Shown here piece by piece: positions 18,309 through 25,475 of a stretch of DNA of 64,000 nucleotides. The position numbers were made by a program, and so were the translations under genes. The notes beneath the pieces are model-generated. The model had not been told where the DNA came from, searched no databases, and was given only the letters and a program-made list of their open reading frames with translations. How positions within the stretch are numbered: the stretch's first letter is position 1; each line of letters opens with the position of its first letter. Origin of the DNA: Taklimakanibacter sp050246735 (GTDB taxonomy: Bacteria; Pseudomonadota; Alphaproteobacteria; Rhizobiales; Aestuariivirgaceae); the NCBI GenBank assembly GCA_050246735.1, contig JBFWVM010000001.1, positions 124,001 through 188,000 on the forward strand, read 5' to 3'.

Positions 18309-19574
18309 ATGACCACTGCGCGGCGGATCACCGTCATCGGTGCCGGCATCATCGGCATATGCTCGGCCAATTACCTGCTGCGTGAAGGTTTCGACGTCGA
18401 GGTCATCGATCCGGTGCCGCCGGGGTCCGAGGGACAGTGCTCCTATGGCAATGCCGGCGGCATCTGCCCCGGCGCCTGCATTCCCAATGCCATGCCGGGA
18501 CTGACGAAGAACATTCCCAGATGGCTGCTCGATCCGGAAGGCCCGCTCTTCGTCAGGCTCTCTTATCTGCCGCAGGCGCTGCCGTGGCTCCTGCGCTATA
18601 TAGCGTCGGCGCGTAAGGATCGGGTCATCGAGATCGCCGATGCGATGCGCGCGCTGCACCGGCTGACCTTCGAATGCTACGAGCCGCTGGTGCGCGAGGC
18701 CGGCTGCGAGGATCTCATCGCCAGGCGCGGCCAGCTTTTCGTCTATGAGGATCCGCAGGGGCCCGAGAAGGGCGCCTTCGGCCTGTGGCTGCGCCGCGAG
18801 CGCGGGGTGAATGTCGAGGTTCTCGACCAGGACGAGCTCCGCCAGCTCGAGCCGGCGCTGGCGCCGATCTACCGTCGGGCGGTGTACCTGCCCGATCAGG
18901 GACAGACGAAGAACCCCGGCCGCCTCGTCGCGGCACTTGCCGAGAATGCGGCGCGTCGGGGGGCGCGCTTCGTCCGCGCCAAGGTCACTGACTTCGAGAT
19001 CGGCGCCCACGGCCCGGTCGCGGTCCTCACCGATTCGGGGAAACGGCCGGTCGAGCGCGTCGTGGTGGCGGCCGGCGCCTGGTCGGGCCGGCTTGCGCGC
19101 AAGCTCGGCACGCATGTGCCGCTCGACAGCGAGCGCGGCTATCATGTGATGGTCGAAGGCGCCGATGTGGGGCTGCGCATCCAGACCCTGTCGGCGGAGC
19201 GCAAGTTCGTCGCCGCGCCCATGGAAGAGGGCCTGCGGCTCGCGGGAACCGTCGAGATCGCCGGGCTCGAGGCCGCGCCCAATTTCGCGCGCGCCGACAT
19301 ATTGCTGCGCCAGGGCCTGCGCATGTTCCCGCAGCTCAAGGCCGAAAAGGTCAGGCGCTGGATGGGGCACCGCCCCGGCACGCCAGACAGCATCCCCGTG
19401 ATCGACGTGTCTCCACATCACCGCAACGTGTTCTTCGCCTTCGGCCATGGCCATCAGGGGCTGATCGCGGGCTCAGTGACCGGCCGGCTCATCGCCGAGC
19501 TCGCGGCCGGCAGGCCCGCGAGCATCGACCTCACTCCCTTCCGCGCCGCTCGGTTCAAGTTGTCCCCTTTTTAA
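18309..19574 (+). CDS. FAD-dependent D-amino acid dehydrogenase (DadA-like)
   Basis: 421 residues from ATG 18309. The N-terminal dinucleotide fold is VIGAGIIGICSANYLL, followed by CSYGNAGGICPG (the DadA GNAG(Q/G)I region) and a C-terminal PVIDVSPHHRNVFFAFGHGHQGL. DAO-family enzymes of this kind oxidise D-amino acids, including cis-4-hydroxy-D-proline, the product of the upstream epimerase. It is the last gene of the GntR-led run; 75 bp later the microcompartment operon starts with its own regulatory site. Confidence 0.87.
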   Translation: MTTARRITVIGAGIIGICSANYLLREGFDVEVIDPVPPGSEGQCSYGNAGGICPGACIPNAMPGLTKNIPRWLLDPEGPLFVRLSYLPQALPWLLRYIASARKDRVIEIADAMRALHRLTFECYEPLVREAGCEDLIARRGQLFVYEDPQGPEKGAFGLWLRRERGVNVEVLDQDELRQLEPALAPIYRRAVYLPDQGQTKNPGRLVAALAENAARRGARFVRAKVTDFEIGAHGPVAVLTDSGKRPVERVVVAAGAWSGRLARKLGTHVPLDSERGYHVMVEGADVGLRIQTLSAERKFVAAPMEEGLRLAGTVEIAGLEAAPNFARADILLRQGLRMFPQLKAEKVRRWMGHRPGTPDSIPVIDVSPHHRNVFFAFGHGHQGLIAGSVTGRLIAELAAGRPASIDLTPFRAARFKLSPF

Positions 19575-19588
19575 GGGCGCGGAGCTGA

Positions 19589-19640
19589 TGTCAAGCCGGC
19601 GGAATGTGCTGTCAAGCCGGCAGGCGCGGTCGGGTCTAGG
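19589..19640 (+). promoter_or_regulatory. Paired TGTCAA half-sites with TCTAGG box (site 2, microcompartment operon)
   Basis: TGTCAAGCCGGC occurs at 19589-19600 and 19610-19621, direct repeats 21 bp apart; TCTAGG follows at 19635-19640. Spacing (21 bp, then 25 bp) is identical to site 1 at 5062-5113. If TCTAGG is part of the promoter the leader would be almost absent, because the ATG is at 19650; AGGG at 19638-19641 might alternatively serve as ribosome site. AraC-type activation is inferred from the geometry. Confidence 0.7.
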
Positions 19641-19649
19641 GTTCGGCCC

Positions 19650-21212
19650 ATGGCCATACATCCCCTTCTCGAAGATCGCGGCTTCACCAGCTTTCATGCG
19701 AAGCAGATGGTGGAGAAGGCGCGCTGGGCGGCGGAAGCCTTCTCAGGCTATCGCCGGCCGGAGGTCCTGCGGATCGCCAGGGCGGCGGCGGAAGCGGGCC
19801 ATGCCCAGGCGCAGCGCTATGCCCAATGGGCGGTCGAGGAGACCGGCTTCGGCGTCGTCGAACACAAGCTGATCAAGAACCAGGCCTGCTCCAGGGGTCT
19901 CTACGAGCTCTACCAGGACCGGGACTTCACCGGCACCAGGCTCGACGCCGAGCGCAAGATCCTGGAGATCGCGCGGCCGGCCGGCGTCGTCTTCGCCTTG
20001 ACGCCGTCGACCAATCCGGTGGCCACCGTCTTCTACAAGATCATGCTGTGCCTGCTCACCCGCAATGCGATCATCATATCGCCCCATCCCATGGCCAAGG
20101 CGTGCTGCGCCGATGCGGCGAGGCTGCTCGCCCGGGCGGCGGAAGAGGCGGGGGCGCCCGACGGCGTCATCCAGGTCATCGAGAGGCCTTCGCTGCCCAT
20201 CGTCGAGACGGTGATGAAGTCCGACCGCATCGACGTCATCCTGGCGACGGGCGGAACGCCGGTGGTGCGCGCCGCCTACAGCTCGGGCAACCCCGCCATC
20301 GGCGTCGGACCCGGCAACGTGCCGGCCTATGTCGACGAGACCGCCGATGTGGCGCATGCGGCGAAAGCGATCGCCGAATCGAAGGCCTTCGACAACGGCA
20401 TATTGTGCACCAACGAGAGTGCCATCATCGCCCATGGCGCCGTCGCCCAGGCTCTCGAGCAGGAGCTCAGGCGCAATGGCTGTCATATCCTGAGCGCTGC
20501 GGAGCGCGACCAGCTCGAAAAGGCGCTGTTTCCGGACGGCAAGTTCGATATCGCGCTCATCGGCAAATCCGCCGAATTCATCGCGGGGAAGGCGGGCATC
20601 CGGGTCGCGGCGCGCACGAAGGTCCTGGTGGCGCCGCTCGAGCGCATCGGCGACGACTATCCGCTGTCGCGCGAGAAGCTGTGCCCGGTGCTCGGCCTCC
20701 ATGTGGCGGCGACGCGCGAAGCGGCGATGATCGCCTGCCGCGCGATGACGCGGCGCTCGGGCGGCGGCCATTCCGCCGCGATCCATGCGCGCGACGCCGA
20801 CATCATCCTGCGCTTCGGCGAAGAGATGAACGTGCTGCGCGTCAGCGTCAATGTCGGCAACAGCCTGGGCGCCTCGGGCTTCGAGACACATCTCGCGCCC
20901 ACCATGACCATCGGCACCGGCTATTTCGGGCGCAGCTCGGTCTCGGAGAATGTCGGGCCGCAGCACCTGGTGCAATGGGTGAAGATGGCCTGGAACAGCG
21001 ACGATGCGATCGCCATGCCGTCCTTCGCCGCGGCCGGCCGCCTGGAGAAGCCGCGCATCGGGACGCCGCCCAGAGGCGAGATCGACTACGACTTCGGCAA
21101 CCATCCGCCGGGCGCCGCATCGCGTACGCCCGCCGGCGCGGAGGCGGTGGACGACATCCGCGCCGAGATCAGGCGCATCATCCTCGAAGAGCTGAGGGAG
21201 CTCGCGCGCTGA
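19650..21212 (+). CDS. Microcompartment CoA-acylating aldehyde dehydrogenase
   Basis: 520 residues, PduP/EutE/AdhE-N-type dehydrogenase converting an aldehyde to acyl-CoA with NAD+. Catalytic Cys253 is in NGILCTNES; TPSTNPVATVFYK and GVGPGNVPAY are family landmarks. After residue ~480 a Pro/Gly-rich linker leads to a C-terminal amphipathic helix, VDDIRAEIRRIILEELREL, which has the look of an encapsulation peptide; many homologues carry it elsewhere or lack it. It opens the shell operon and is the core enzyme expected to consume the aldehyde made by the lyase/kinase pair at 5-7.5 kb. Confidence 0.9.
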   Translation: MAIHPLLEDRGFTSFHAKQMVEKARWAAEAFSGYRRPEVLRIARAAAEAGHAQAQRYAQWAVEETGFGVVEHKLIKNQACSRGLYELYQDRDFTGTRLDAERKILEIARPAGVVFALTPSTNPVATVFYKIMLCLLTRNAIIISPHPMAKACCADAARLLARAAEEAGAPDGVIQVIERPSLPIVETVMKSDRIDVILATGGTPVVRAAYSSGNPAIGVGPGNVPAYVDETADVAHAAKAIAESKAFDNGILCTNESAIIAHGAVAQALEQELRRNGCHILSAAERDQLEKALFPDGKFDIALIGKSAEFIAGKAGIRVAARTKVLVAPLERIGDDYPLSREKLCPVLGLHVAATREAAMIACRAMTRRSGGGHSAAIHARDADIILRFGEEMNVLRVSVNVGNSLGASGFETHLAPTMTIGTGYFGRSSVSENVGPQHLVQWVKMAWNSDDAIAMPSFAAAGRLEKPRIGTPPRGEIDYDFGNHPPGAASRTPAGAEAVDDIRAEIRRIILEELRELAR

Positions 21213-21823
21213 TGGCGAAGCTGCGCTCCTACATCTTCATCGACCAGCTGCAGCCGGGAACCATGTGCTATCTGGGCTCCTTCTGCCGCGGCTTCCTGCC
21301 GCGCGCCAACATGGCGGCGATCGTCATCGAGGTGGCGCCCGGGCTCGACATCGAGCCCCTGACCGACGTCGCGGTGAAGACCGTCGACGTGAAGCCCGGC
21401 ATATTGGTGGTCGAACGCCAATTCGGCTATCTCGAATTCCACTCGCATTCGACCGCCGCGGTCAGGGCGGCGGGCGACGCCATACTGGCCGAGCTCGGCT
21501 CCGGCGAGCACGAGGCGCTCAAGCCAGAGATCCTCGCCTCCAAGATCGTGAAGCGCGTCGACAACTATCATGCGCTTCTCATCAACCGCAACAAGTCGGG
21601 CTCGATGATCCTGCCGAGCGAATCGCTCTTCGTCCTCGAGATGCAGCCCGCGGCCTACGCCATCCTCGCCGCCAACGAGGCGGAGAAGGCGGCGACCGTG
21701 AAGGTGGTGGACTACCGCATGATGGGGGCGACCGGCCGCGTCTATCTCTCGGGCGAAGAGAGCAACATCAGGGCGGCGGCGCGCGCCGCCGAACATGCGC
21801 TCGAAGCGAGGATGGCGGCATGA
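21212..21823 (+). CDS. Microcompartment shell protein, tandem-domain BMC-T (first)
   Basis: 203 residues from the ATG in a TGATG overlap with the dehydrogenase gene. Two BMC repeats are visible: AAIVIEVAPGLDIEPLTDVA/GILVVERQFGYLEFH and MILPSESLFVLEMQPAAYAI/VVDYRMMGATGRVYLSG. The sequence is close to the RmmT type of mycobacterial aminoacetone microcompartments as I remember it. Trimers of such proteins form pseudohexameric facet tiles, often with a gated pore. Its 3' end overlaps the accessory gene by 4 bp. Confidence 0.9.
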   Translation: MAKLRSYIFIDQLQPGTMCYLGSFCRGFLPRANMAAIVIEVAPGLDIEPLTDVAVKTVDVKPGILVVERQFGYLEFHSHSTAAVRAAGDAILAELGSGEHEALKPEILASKIVKRVDNYHALLINRNKSGSMILPSESLFVLEMQPAAYAILAANEAEKAATVKVVDYRMMGATGRVYLSGEESNIRAAARAAEHALEARMAA

Positions 21824-22293
21824 GCGGCATATCCTCCGAGGAGATCCGGCAATTGGTGCGCGAAGCCCTGCGCGAGCTCGTTCCCACGTCCCGGGCGCGA
21901 AGCGAGACGGCCGGCGGCGCGCTCCTGTCGCGCCTGCGGGCGGCGCTCGCCGATCCGAAGCGCGCGAGCGTCGAGGTCAGGATCGACGATGCCCATGACC
22001 TCGCGGCCTTTGCCCGCGACCTCCTGCAGGCGCCGGAGGAGGTCAGGGCCGGTATCCTCTCCGGCAAGATCGCGCTGGCGCTGGCGCAACGCGCCCCAGG
22101 CGCCGGCCCGGCGGCGCCCATGCCGTCCCGCGCCGCCCATCAGATCGCCAAGGGCGTGGTGACGGAGACGATGATCGCCGAGATCGGCAAGACCAGCGAC
22201 CGCCTGGTCATCGGCAAGGGCGTCGTCGTGACCCCGCTGGCGCGCGACAGGGCGCGCGAGGTGAAGCTTGAAATCGTGAGGGACCGCACATGA
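21820..22293 (+). CDS. Microcompartment accessory protein with N-terminal encapsulation-like helix
   Basis: 157 residues, no enzyme motif recognised. Residues ~4-19 (ISSEEIRQLVREALRE) form an amphipathic helix typical of encapsulation peptides, followed by an Arg/Ser-rich linker. The last ~50 residues (KGVVTETMIAEIG, GKGVVVTPLARDRAREVKL) resemble a C-terminal motif seen in several microcompartment accessory proteins (PduM/EutQ-like contexts). ATGA overlaps join it to genes on both sides. A cargo scaffold or assembly factor is the best guess. Confidence 0.7.
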   Translation: MSGISSEEIRQLVREALRELVPTSRARSETAGGALLSRLRAALADPKRASVEVRIDDAHDLAAFARDLLQAPEEVRAGILSGKIALALAQRAPGAGPAAPMPSRAAHQIAKGVVTETMIAEIGKTSDRLVIGKGVVVTPLARDRAREVKLEIVRDRT

Positions 22294-22562
22294 GAACCGG
22301 GATCGTGGTCGGAAAAGTATGGGCGACGAAACGGCTCGCCGAGCTGCCGGGCGGTGCCCTGCTCGAGATCGCCGGCGAGGAGGACGAGGACGACCGCACG
22401 GTCGCATTCGATCCCCTGGGCGCCGGCATAGGCGAGCGGGTGCTGGTCACCCAAGGCTCGGTCGCCAAGGCGTGGTTCAAGGACGGTAACGCCGTCGTCG
22501 ACGCGCTCGTCATCGGCATTCTCGACGAGCAGGGCCCGGCCAAGGCGGCGAAGAGAAGTTGA
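22290..22562 (+). CDS. Microcompartment vertex protein BMC-P (EutN/CcmL family)
   Basis: 90 residues, the pentameric cap that closes shell vertices. N-terminal MRTGIVVGKVWATKRLAEL and LLEI, a GAGIGERVLVTQGSVA core and VDALVIGILDE are the usual EutN/CcmL pattern. An acidic loop, GEEDEDDRTV, follows strand two. ATG overlaps the accessory gene stop. Presence of this single pentamer gene implies a closed polyhedral shell. Confidence 0.92.
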   Translation: MRTGIVVGKVWATKRLAELPGGALLEIAGEEDEDDRTVAFDPLGAGIGERVLVTQGSVAKAWFKDGNAVVDALVIGILDEQGPAKAAKRS

Positions 22563-22592
22563 TCCAGTCAGGTTTGCGAAAAGGAGGACAAG

Positions 22593-22868
22593 ATGTCTAA
22601 CGCAATCGGTTTTGTCGAAACCCGGGGCTTCGTCGCGGCTTTTGCCGCCGGCGACGCCATGGTGAAGGCCGCCAATGTGACGATCGTCGGGCGCGAGCAG
22701 GTGGGCGCCGGCCTCGTCTCGGTGCAGGTGCAGGGCGACGTCGGCGCGGTCAAGGCGGCGACGGAGGCGGGCGCCGAAGCCGCGCGCAATGTCGGCGAGG
22801 TCGTGTCGGTGCATGTGATCCCCAGGCCCCATCCCGACGTGGTCAAGCATTTCGGCAATTCGAAGTAA
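22593..22868 (+). CDS. Microcompartment shell protein BMC-H
   Basis: 91-residue single-BMC-domain hexamer protein. It begins AIGFVETRGFVAAFAAGDAMVKAANV, the standard BMC-H opening, and has GLVSVQVQGDVGAVKAATEAG before HVIPRPHPDV. A strong AAGGAGGACAAG lies before the ATG, the best ribosome site in the operon, consistent with the major facet protein being made in excess. It is the only BMC-H gene seen here. Confidence 0.93.
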   Translation: MSNAIGFVETRGFVAAFAAGDAMVKAANVTIVGREQVGAGLVSVQVQGDVGAVKAATEAGAEAARNVGEVVSVHVIPRPHPDVVKHFGNSK

Positions 22869-22877
22869 CCGTCCGCC

Positions 22878-23504
22878 GTGGCGGAGCTACGCGTCTATCT
22901 CAAGCTCGAATCCCTCAGGCGGCAGTTCGCCGCCTATATGGGATCGCCGACCCGCGCCAGGGGCTATGTGCCCCTCGAGGGCATGCACTCGCTCATCATC
23001 GAGATAGCGCCGGCGCTCGCCATCCACCATGTGAGCGACGTGGCGCTGAAGACCGTGCCCGAGGCCGAGCCCGGCATCCTCTATACCGAGCGGCAATACG
23101 GCATCCTCGAACTGCATTCCTTCGACATGGCGCATGTCGACCGGGCCGGTGCGGCGGTGCTCAAGGCGATCGGCCGGAAGGCGGAAGACCAGCTCAAGCC
23201 GCAACTGCTCTTCGCCGAGATCGTCAGCGAGGTGACCGACAGCCACGCCGTCATCCTCAACCGCAACCGCGAGGCGTCGATGATCATGCCGGGCGAATCG
23301 CTCCTTCTGATCGAGATGGTGCCGGCATTGTTCGCGGCGCATGCGGCGAACGAGGCCGAGAAGGTCGCGCCCGGAGCCACCCTGGTCGATTGCCAGATGA
23401 TCGGCGCGTCGGGGCGGCTCTTCATGGCGGGCGAGAAGCGTGAGCTCGAGAAGGCCCGCGACCACATCGTCGCGATGCTGAAGACAGTCGAGGGGCGCGG
23501 ATGA
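22878..23504 (+). CDS. Microcompartment shell protein, tandem-domain BMC-T (second)
   Basis: 208 residues from GTG 22878, 9 bp after the BMC-H gene; no clear ribosome site, so translation is probably coupled. Both BMC repeats are recognisable (LIIEIAPALAIHHVSDVALKT/GILYTERQYGILELHS and MIMPGESLLLIEMVPALFAA/LVDCQMIGASGRLFMAG). It is clearly homologous to the first BMC-T but diverged at the pore-proximal loop, where it reads AAYMGSPTRARGYVP. Two different BMC-T with one BMC-H is an unusual shell composition. Confidence 0.88.
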   Translation: MAELRVYLKLESLRRQFAAYMGSPTRARGYVPLEGMHSLIIEIAPALAIHHVSDVALKTVPEAEPGILYTERQYGILELHSFDMAHVDRAGAAVLKAIGRKAEDQLKPQLLFAEIVSEVTDSHAVILNRNREASMIMPGESLLLIEMVPALFAAHAANEAEKVAPGATLVDCQMIGASGRLFMAGEKRELEKARDHIVAMLKTVEGRG

Positions 23505-24045
23505 TGCTTTTGTGAGGATGCGAAGAAACCGCGGGAAGGGCAAGCGGCTCATGCCGCGTGCGCTTGCGGCGTTGACCTGCCAGCCTCGCATATCATGCCG
23601 CACCCGTTCCGCCTGATGGCGGTTGCTCGCTGCCCGGTTGCGCTGGAGGGCCGCCGCCGTCGCGCTCGGATCCCGGAGCAGATCGCCGCGACCGCCGTTG
23701 AAAGAACGCGGCTCTGCGCTTGGCCCACACCTCCCGCTTTCCGACATCGGTAGTTTCCGCCAACCGGCACGCCAAGCGAGCGCCCACGGCGTCGGAGCAG
23801 CTTGAGGAATTGCTGGGCTATCCGTAGCCGTTCCCCGGCAGGGCGCCTAGGCACGACCTCGGCACATGGACCATGACCGACGACTGGCCCGATCCTCATT
23901 CCGTCACGGAAGCCGAGATCGAGGTGTTCGAGCAATGGTTTGGCGACCTGTTCGATGAAATGTTCGGCCCCGACACCTGAGGATCCCACCACCGGGGCCG
24001 AAATAGAACTTGAAAATGGTACTAAACAATGATACTATATGCTCC
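23505..24045. other. Gene-poor decayed stretch after the shell operon
   Basis: No intact gene is recognised. A GCAAGCG (23540-23546)/CGCTTGC (23561-23567) inverted repeat just after the last shell gene may end its transcript. A plus-strand fragment reading NRHAKRAPTASEQLEELLGYP stops at TAG near 23827, and a 35-codon acidic ORF runs 23873-23980 (MTDDWPDPHSVTEAEIEVFE at its start). Both look like remnants of lost genes. Open frames on the minus strand show no recognisable family. Confidence 0.45.
24010..24038 (+). promoter_or_regulatory. Promoter of hicAB with direct repeats
   Basis: TTGAAA (24010-24015), 17 bp, TACTAT (24033-24038) is a near-consensus housekeeping promoter. The spacer and -10 contain the direct repeat GGTACTA/GATACTA, 13 bp apart, a likely antitoxin-binding site for autoregulation. 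The -10 ends only 7 bp before the HicA ATG, so the transcript would be leaderless or nearly so. Confidence 0.6.
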
Positions 24046-24300
24046 ATGAAAAGGCGTCACAGAGCCACGCTGGAACTGATCTTCGCCCGTCCTGTCAACG
24101 GTTCGATCCGCTGGGCCGACATCGAGGCGCTGTTTGCGGCCCTTGGGGCGGAGATCAGCGAACGGGAAGGTTCACGAGTGGGCGTGTTCCTGTTCGGCGA
24201 GGTGCGCGTTTTTCATCGTCCGCATCCGTCACCGGATACGGACAAAGGTGCGGTTGCCAGCGTCCGTAAATGGCTGGACGAACATGGAGTAAAGCCATGA
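24046..24300 (+). CDS. hicA: HicA-family toxin
   Basis: 84 residues from ATG 24046, a small double-stranded-RNA-binding-fold mRNA interferase. The pattern of IRWADIEALFAALGAEISE, a GSRVGVFLFGEVRVFHRPHP strand with the histidine region, and a closing VRKWLDEHGVKP helix fits HicA. In type II systems it cleaves mRNA when free of HicB. The stop overlaps the HicB start (ATGA at 24297-24300). AT content is higher than the neighbours, and it sits in a decayed patch, so it was probably acquired. Confidence 0.85.
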   Translation: MKRRHRATLELIFARPVNGSIRWADIEALFAALGAEISEREGSRVGVFLFGEVRVFHRPHPSPDTDKGAVASVRKWLDEHGVKP

Positions 24301-24629
24301 ACAATGTTGTCGAAATCAATGGCGAGAAGGCGGTCATCGCTTTCGATCCCGAAATTCAGATGCTGCGTGGCGAGTTTGTCGGCCTGAATGGTGGGGCTGA
24401 CTTCTATGCCGAAAGCGTCCACGAACTGATCGAAGAAGGTCGCAAGTCGCTGGCCGTCTATCTCGAAATGTGTCGGGAAAAGGGCATCGAGCCGCGCCGG
24501 AAGTTCTCCGGCAAGTTCAACGTCCGCCTCACTCCTGACGACCATGCCGCAGCAGTCATCGCCGCCGCAGCAGCGGGCAAGAGCCTGAATGAATGGATCG
24601 TCGGGACCATCAGGGAGGCCGCTGAATAA
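24297..24629 (+). CDS. hicB: HicB-family antitoxin
   Basis: 110 residues. The N-terminal part is a degenerate HicB/RNase H-like fold (VIAFDPEIQMLRGEFVGLNGGADFYAESV and ELIEEGRKSLAVYLEMCREKG) that would block HicA. The C-terminal FNVRLTPDDHAAAVIAAAA and LNEWIVGTI is a ribbon-helix-helix DNA-binding domain for autoregulation. The 4-bp overlap with hicA and shared promoter make this a complete toxin-antitoxin unit. Confidence 0.88.
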   Translation: MNNVVEINGEKAVIAFDPEIQMLRGEFVGLNGGADFYAESVHELIEEGRKSLAVYLEMCREKGIEPRRKFSGKFNVRLTPDDHAAAVIAAAAAGKSLNEWIVGTIREAAE

Positions 24630-24689
24630 CGGGAACGCTGCGCAGGCGCACATAGGCCGAGCCATTCGGTTCCGTCCGGTTTGATGTGC

Positions 24690-24960
24690 CGCTGCGCGCC
24701 CGCCAAGGTCAAGAAAAAGCTGACCCGCTCCACGCTGACACCGTGCGGCTGATCTATCGCCTTGCGCTGGAAGGCGACGGCACCACCGGCCAGATGGGCG
24801 TCAGGAACATCGCCGCCGCATCTTCACCCGTGACCGCGGACACTGCTGCATTGGTCAGGTTCACCGCATCCTGACCCGCGCACCTATATGGGCGAGCACG
24901 AGTTCAACAAGCGGTCCAAAACCAAGGAATTGAAGCCGGCAAGCGAGATCGTCACGATAG
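24690..24960 (+). pseudogene. Frameshifted remnant of a serine recombinase (resolvase/invertase)
   Basis: Three pieces in different frames reassemble one serine-recombinase segment. First ADTVRLIYRLALEGDGTTGQ and MGVRNIA (24724-24819); then IFTRDRG, IGQVHRILTR (from about 24820); then TYMGEHEFNKRSKTKELKPA followed by SEIVTI to about 24959. In intact large serine recombinases these are contiguous and lie after the catalytic domain. The N-terminal catalytic domain and the C-terminus are absent. At least two frameshifts and a deletion mean the gene is dead, a scar of an old mobile element. Confidence 0.75.
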
Positions 24961-25079
24961 CCAGTTGTTCCGGCGCGATGCGCGCTTCAAGCCAGGCGGC
25001 GGGAGGTGCTGTACGTTTATTTTGTTGACATTTTACGGCGAATATGCCATTTGGAGAATAACAGGATCGGATGATGTGC

Positions 25080-25102
25080 GCCCGCGAGCCAGGCTCGTGG
25101 GC
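25080..25102. terminator. Hairpin in the decayed region
   Basis: A 10-bp stem with one G-T pair and a CAG loop, followed by GTTTGTCGTT. It could be a weak terminator or the end of a lost element; no intact gene feeds into it now. Confidence 0.35.
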
Positions 25103-25120
25103 GTTTGTCGTTGACGGGCT

Positions 25121-25409
25121 GATTTTTTCATCGTGGAAAAATTCGCGGTGCAGGTGCCGCCCGCGCTCGTCCTGGACAGTGGATTGGCTGCCCTTGGGAA
25201 ATCCGAAATTCCCTGCTCTCTTTTCCCGGACCTGCCTGATCCGTTGATTTTCCGTTGCCGGCCCACCGCCAAAATTCCCTGTTAAGCCCTGTAATCCCTG
25301 TTCTGAAATAATCCCCGTTCCTGCACCGTGCCTCGGCGCCAGATCGGGCATTGCGGGGAAATTCTCCTGTTCCGAACCGGGGCCGGTCGATTTTTTCATC
25401 GAGGAAAAA
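25121..25409. repeat. Pair of 21-bp direct repeats flanking repeat-rich DNA
   Basis: GATTTTTTCATCG followed by one variable base and GGAAAAA occurs at 25121-25141 and 25389-25409, differing only at that base. The 247 bp between them carry the CCCTGTT-rich sequence. They may be the ends of a small non-autonomous element or a duplicated unit; no transposase is present. Confidence 0.55.
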
Positions 25410-25475
25410 ACCGGGCCGACTCCGGCCTCCAATCGGAAAGAGGCAGGGAATAGGGGCGCCTTTCGGATCGGGCGC

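Larger units (their letters stand above)
24961..25475. other. Non-coding stretch with hairpin and dispersed-repeat-like sequence
   Basis: No gene is supported. A hairpin lies at 25080-25102 (GCCCGCGAGC with GCTCGTGGGC, one G-T pair, 3-nt loop). From about 25140 to 25385 the plus strand repeats CCCTGTT/AATTCCCTG-type words, such as AAATTCCCTG, AAAATTCCCTGTTAAGCCCTG and TAATCCCTGTTC, a texture I associate with dispersed repeats in Rhizobiales genomes. Matching 21-bp direct repeats bracket it. Long open frames here appear to be artefacts of this repeat. Confidence 0.5.

Noticed and set aside
24884..25432. 182-codon minus-strand open frame in the decayed patch
   Set aside because: It runs through the CCCTGTT-rich repeat and the recombinase remnant on the opposite strand; repeats of this kind give spurious open frames.
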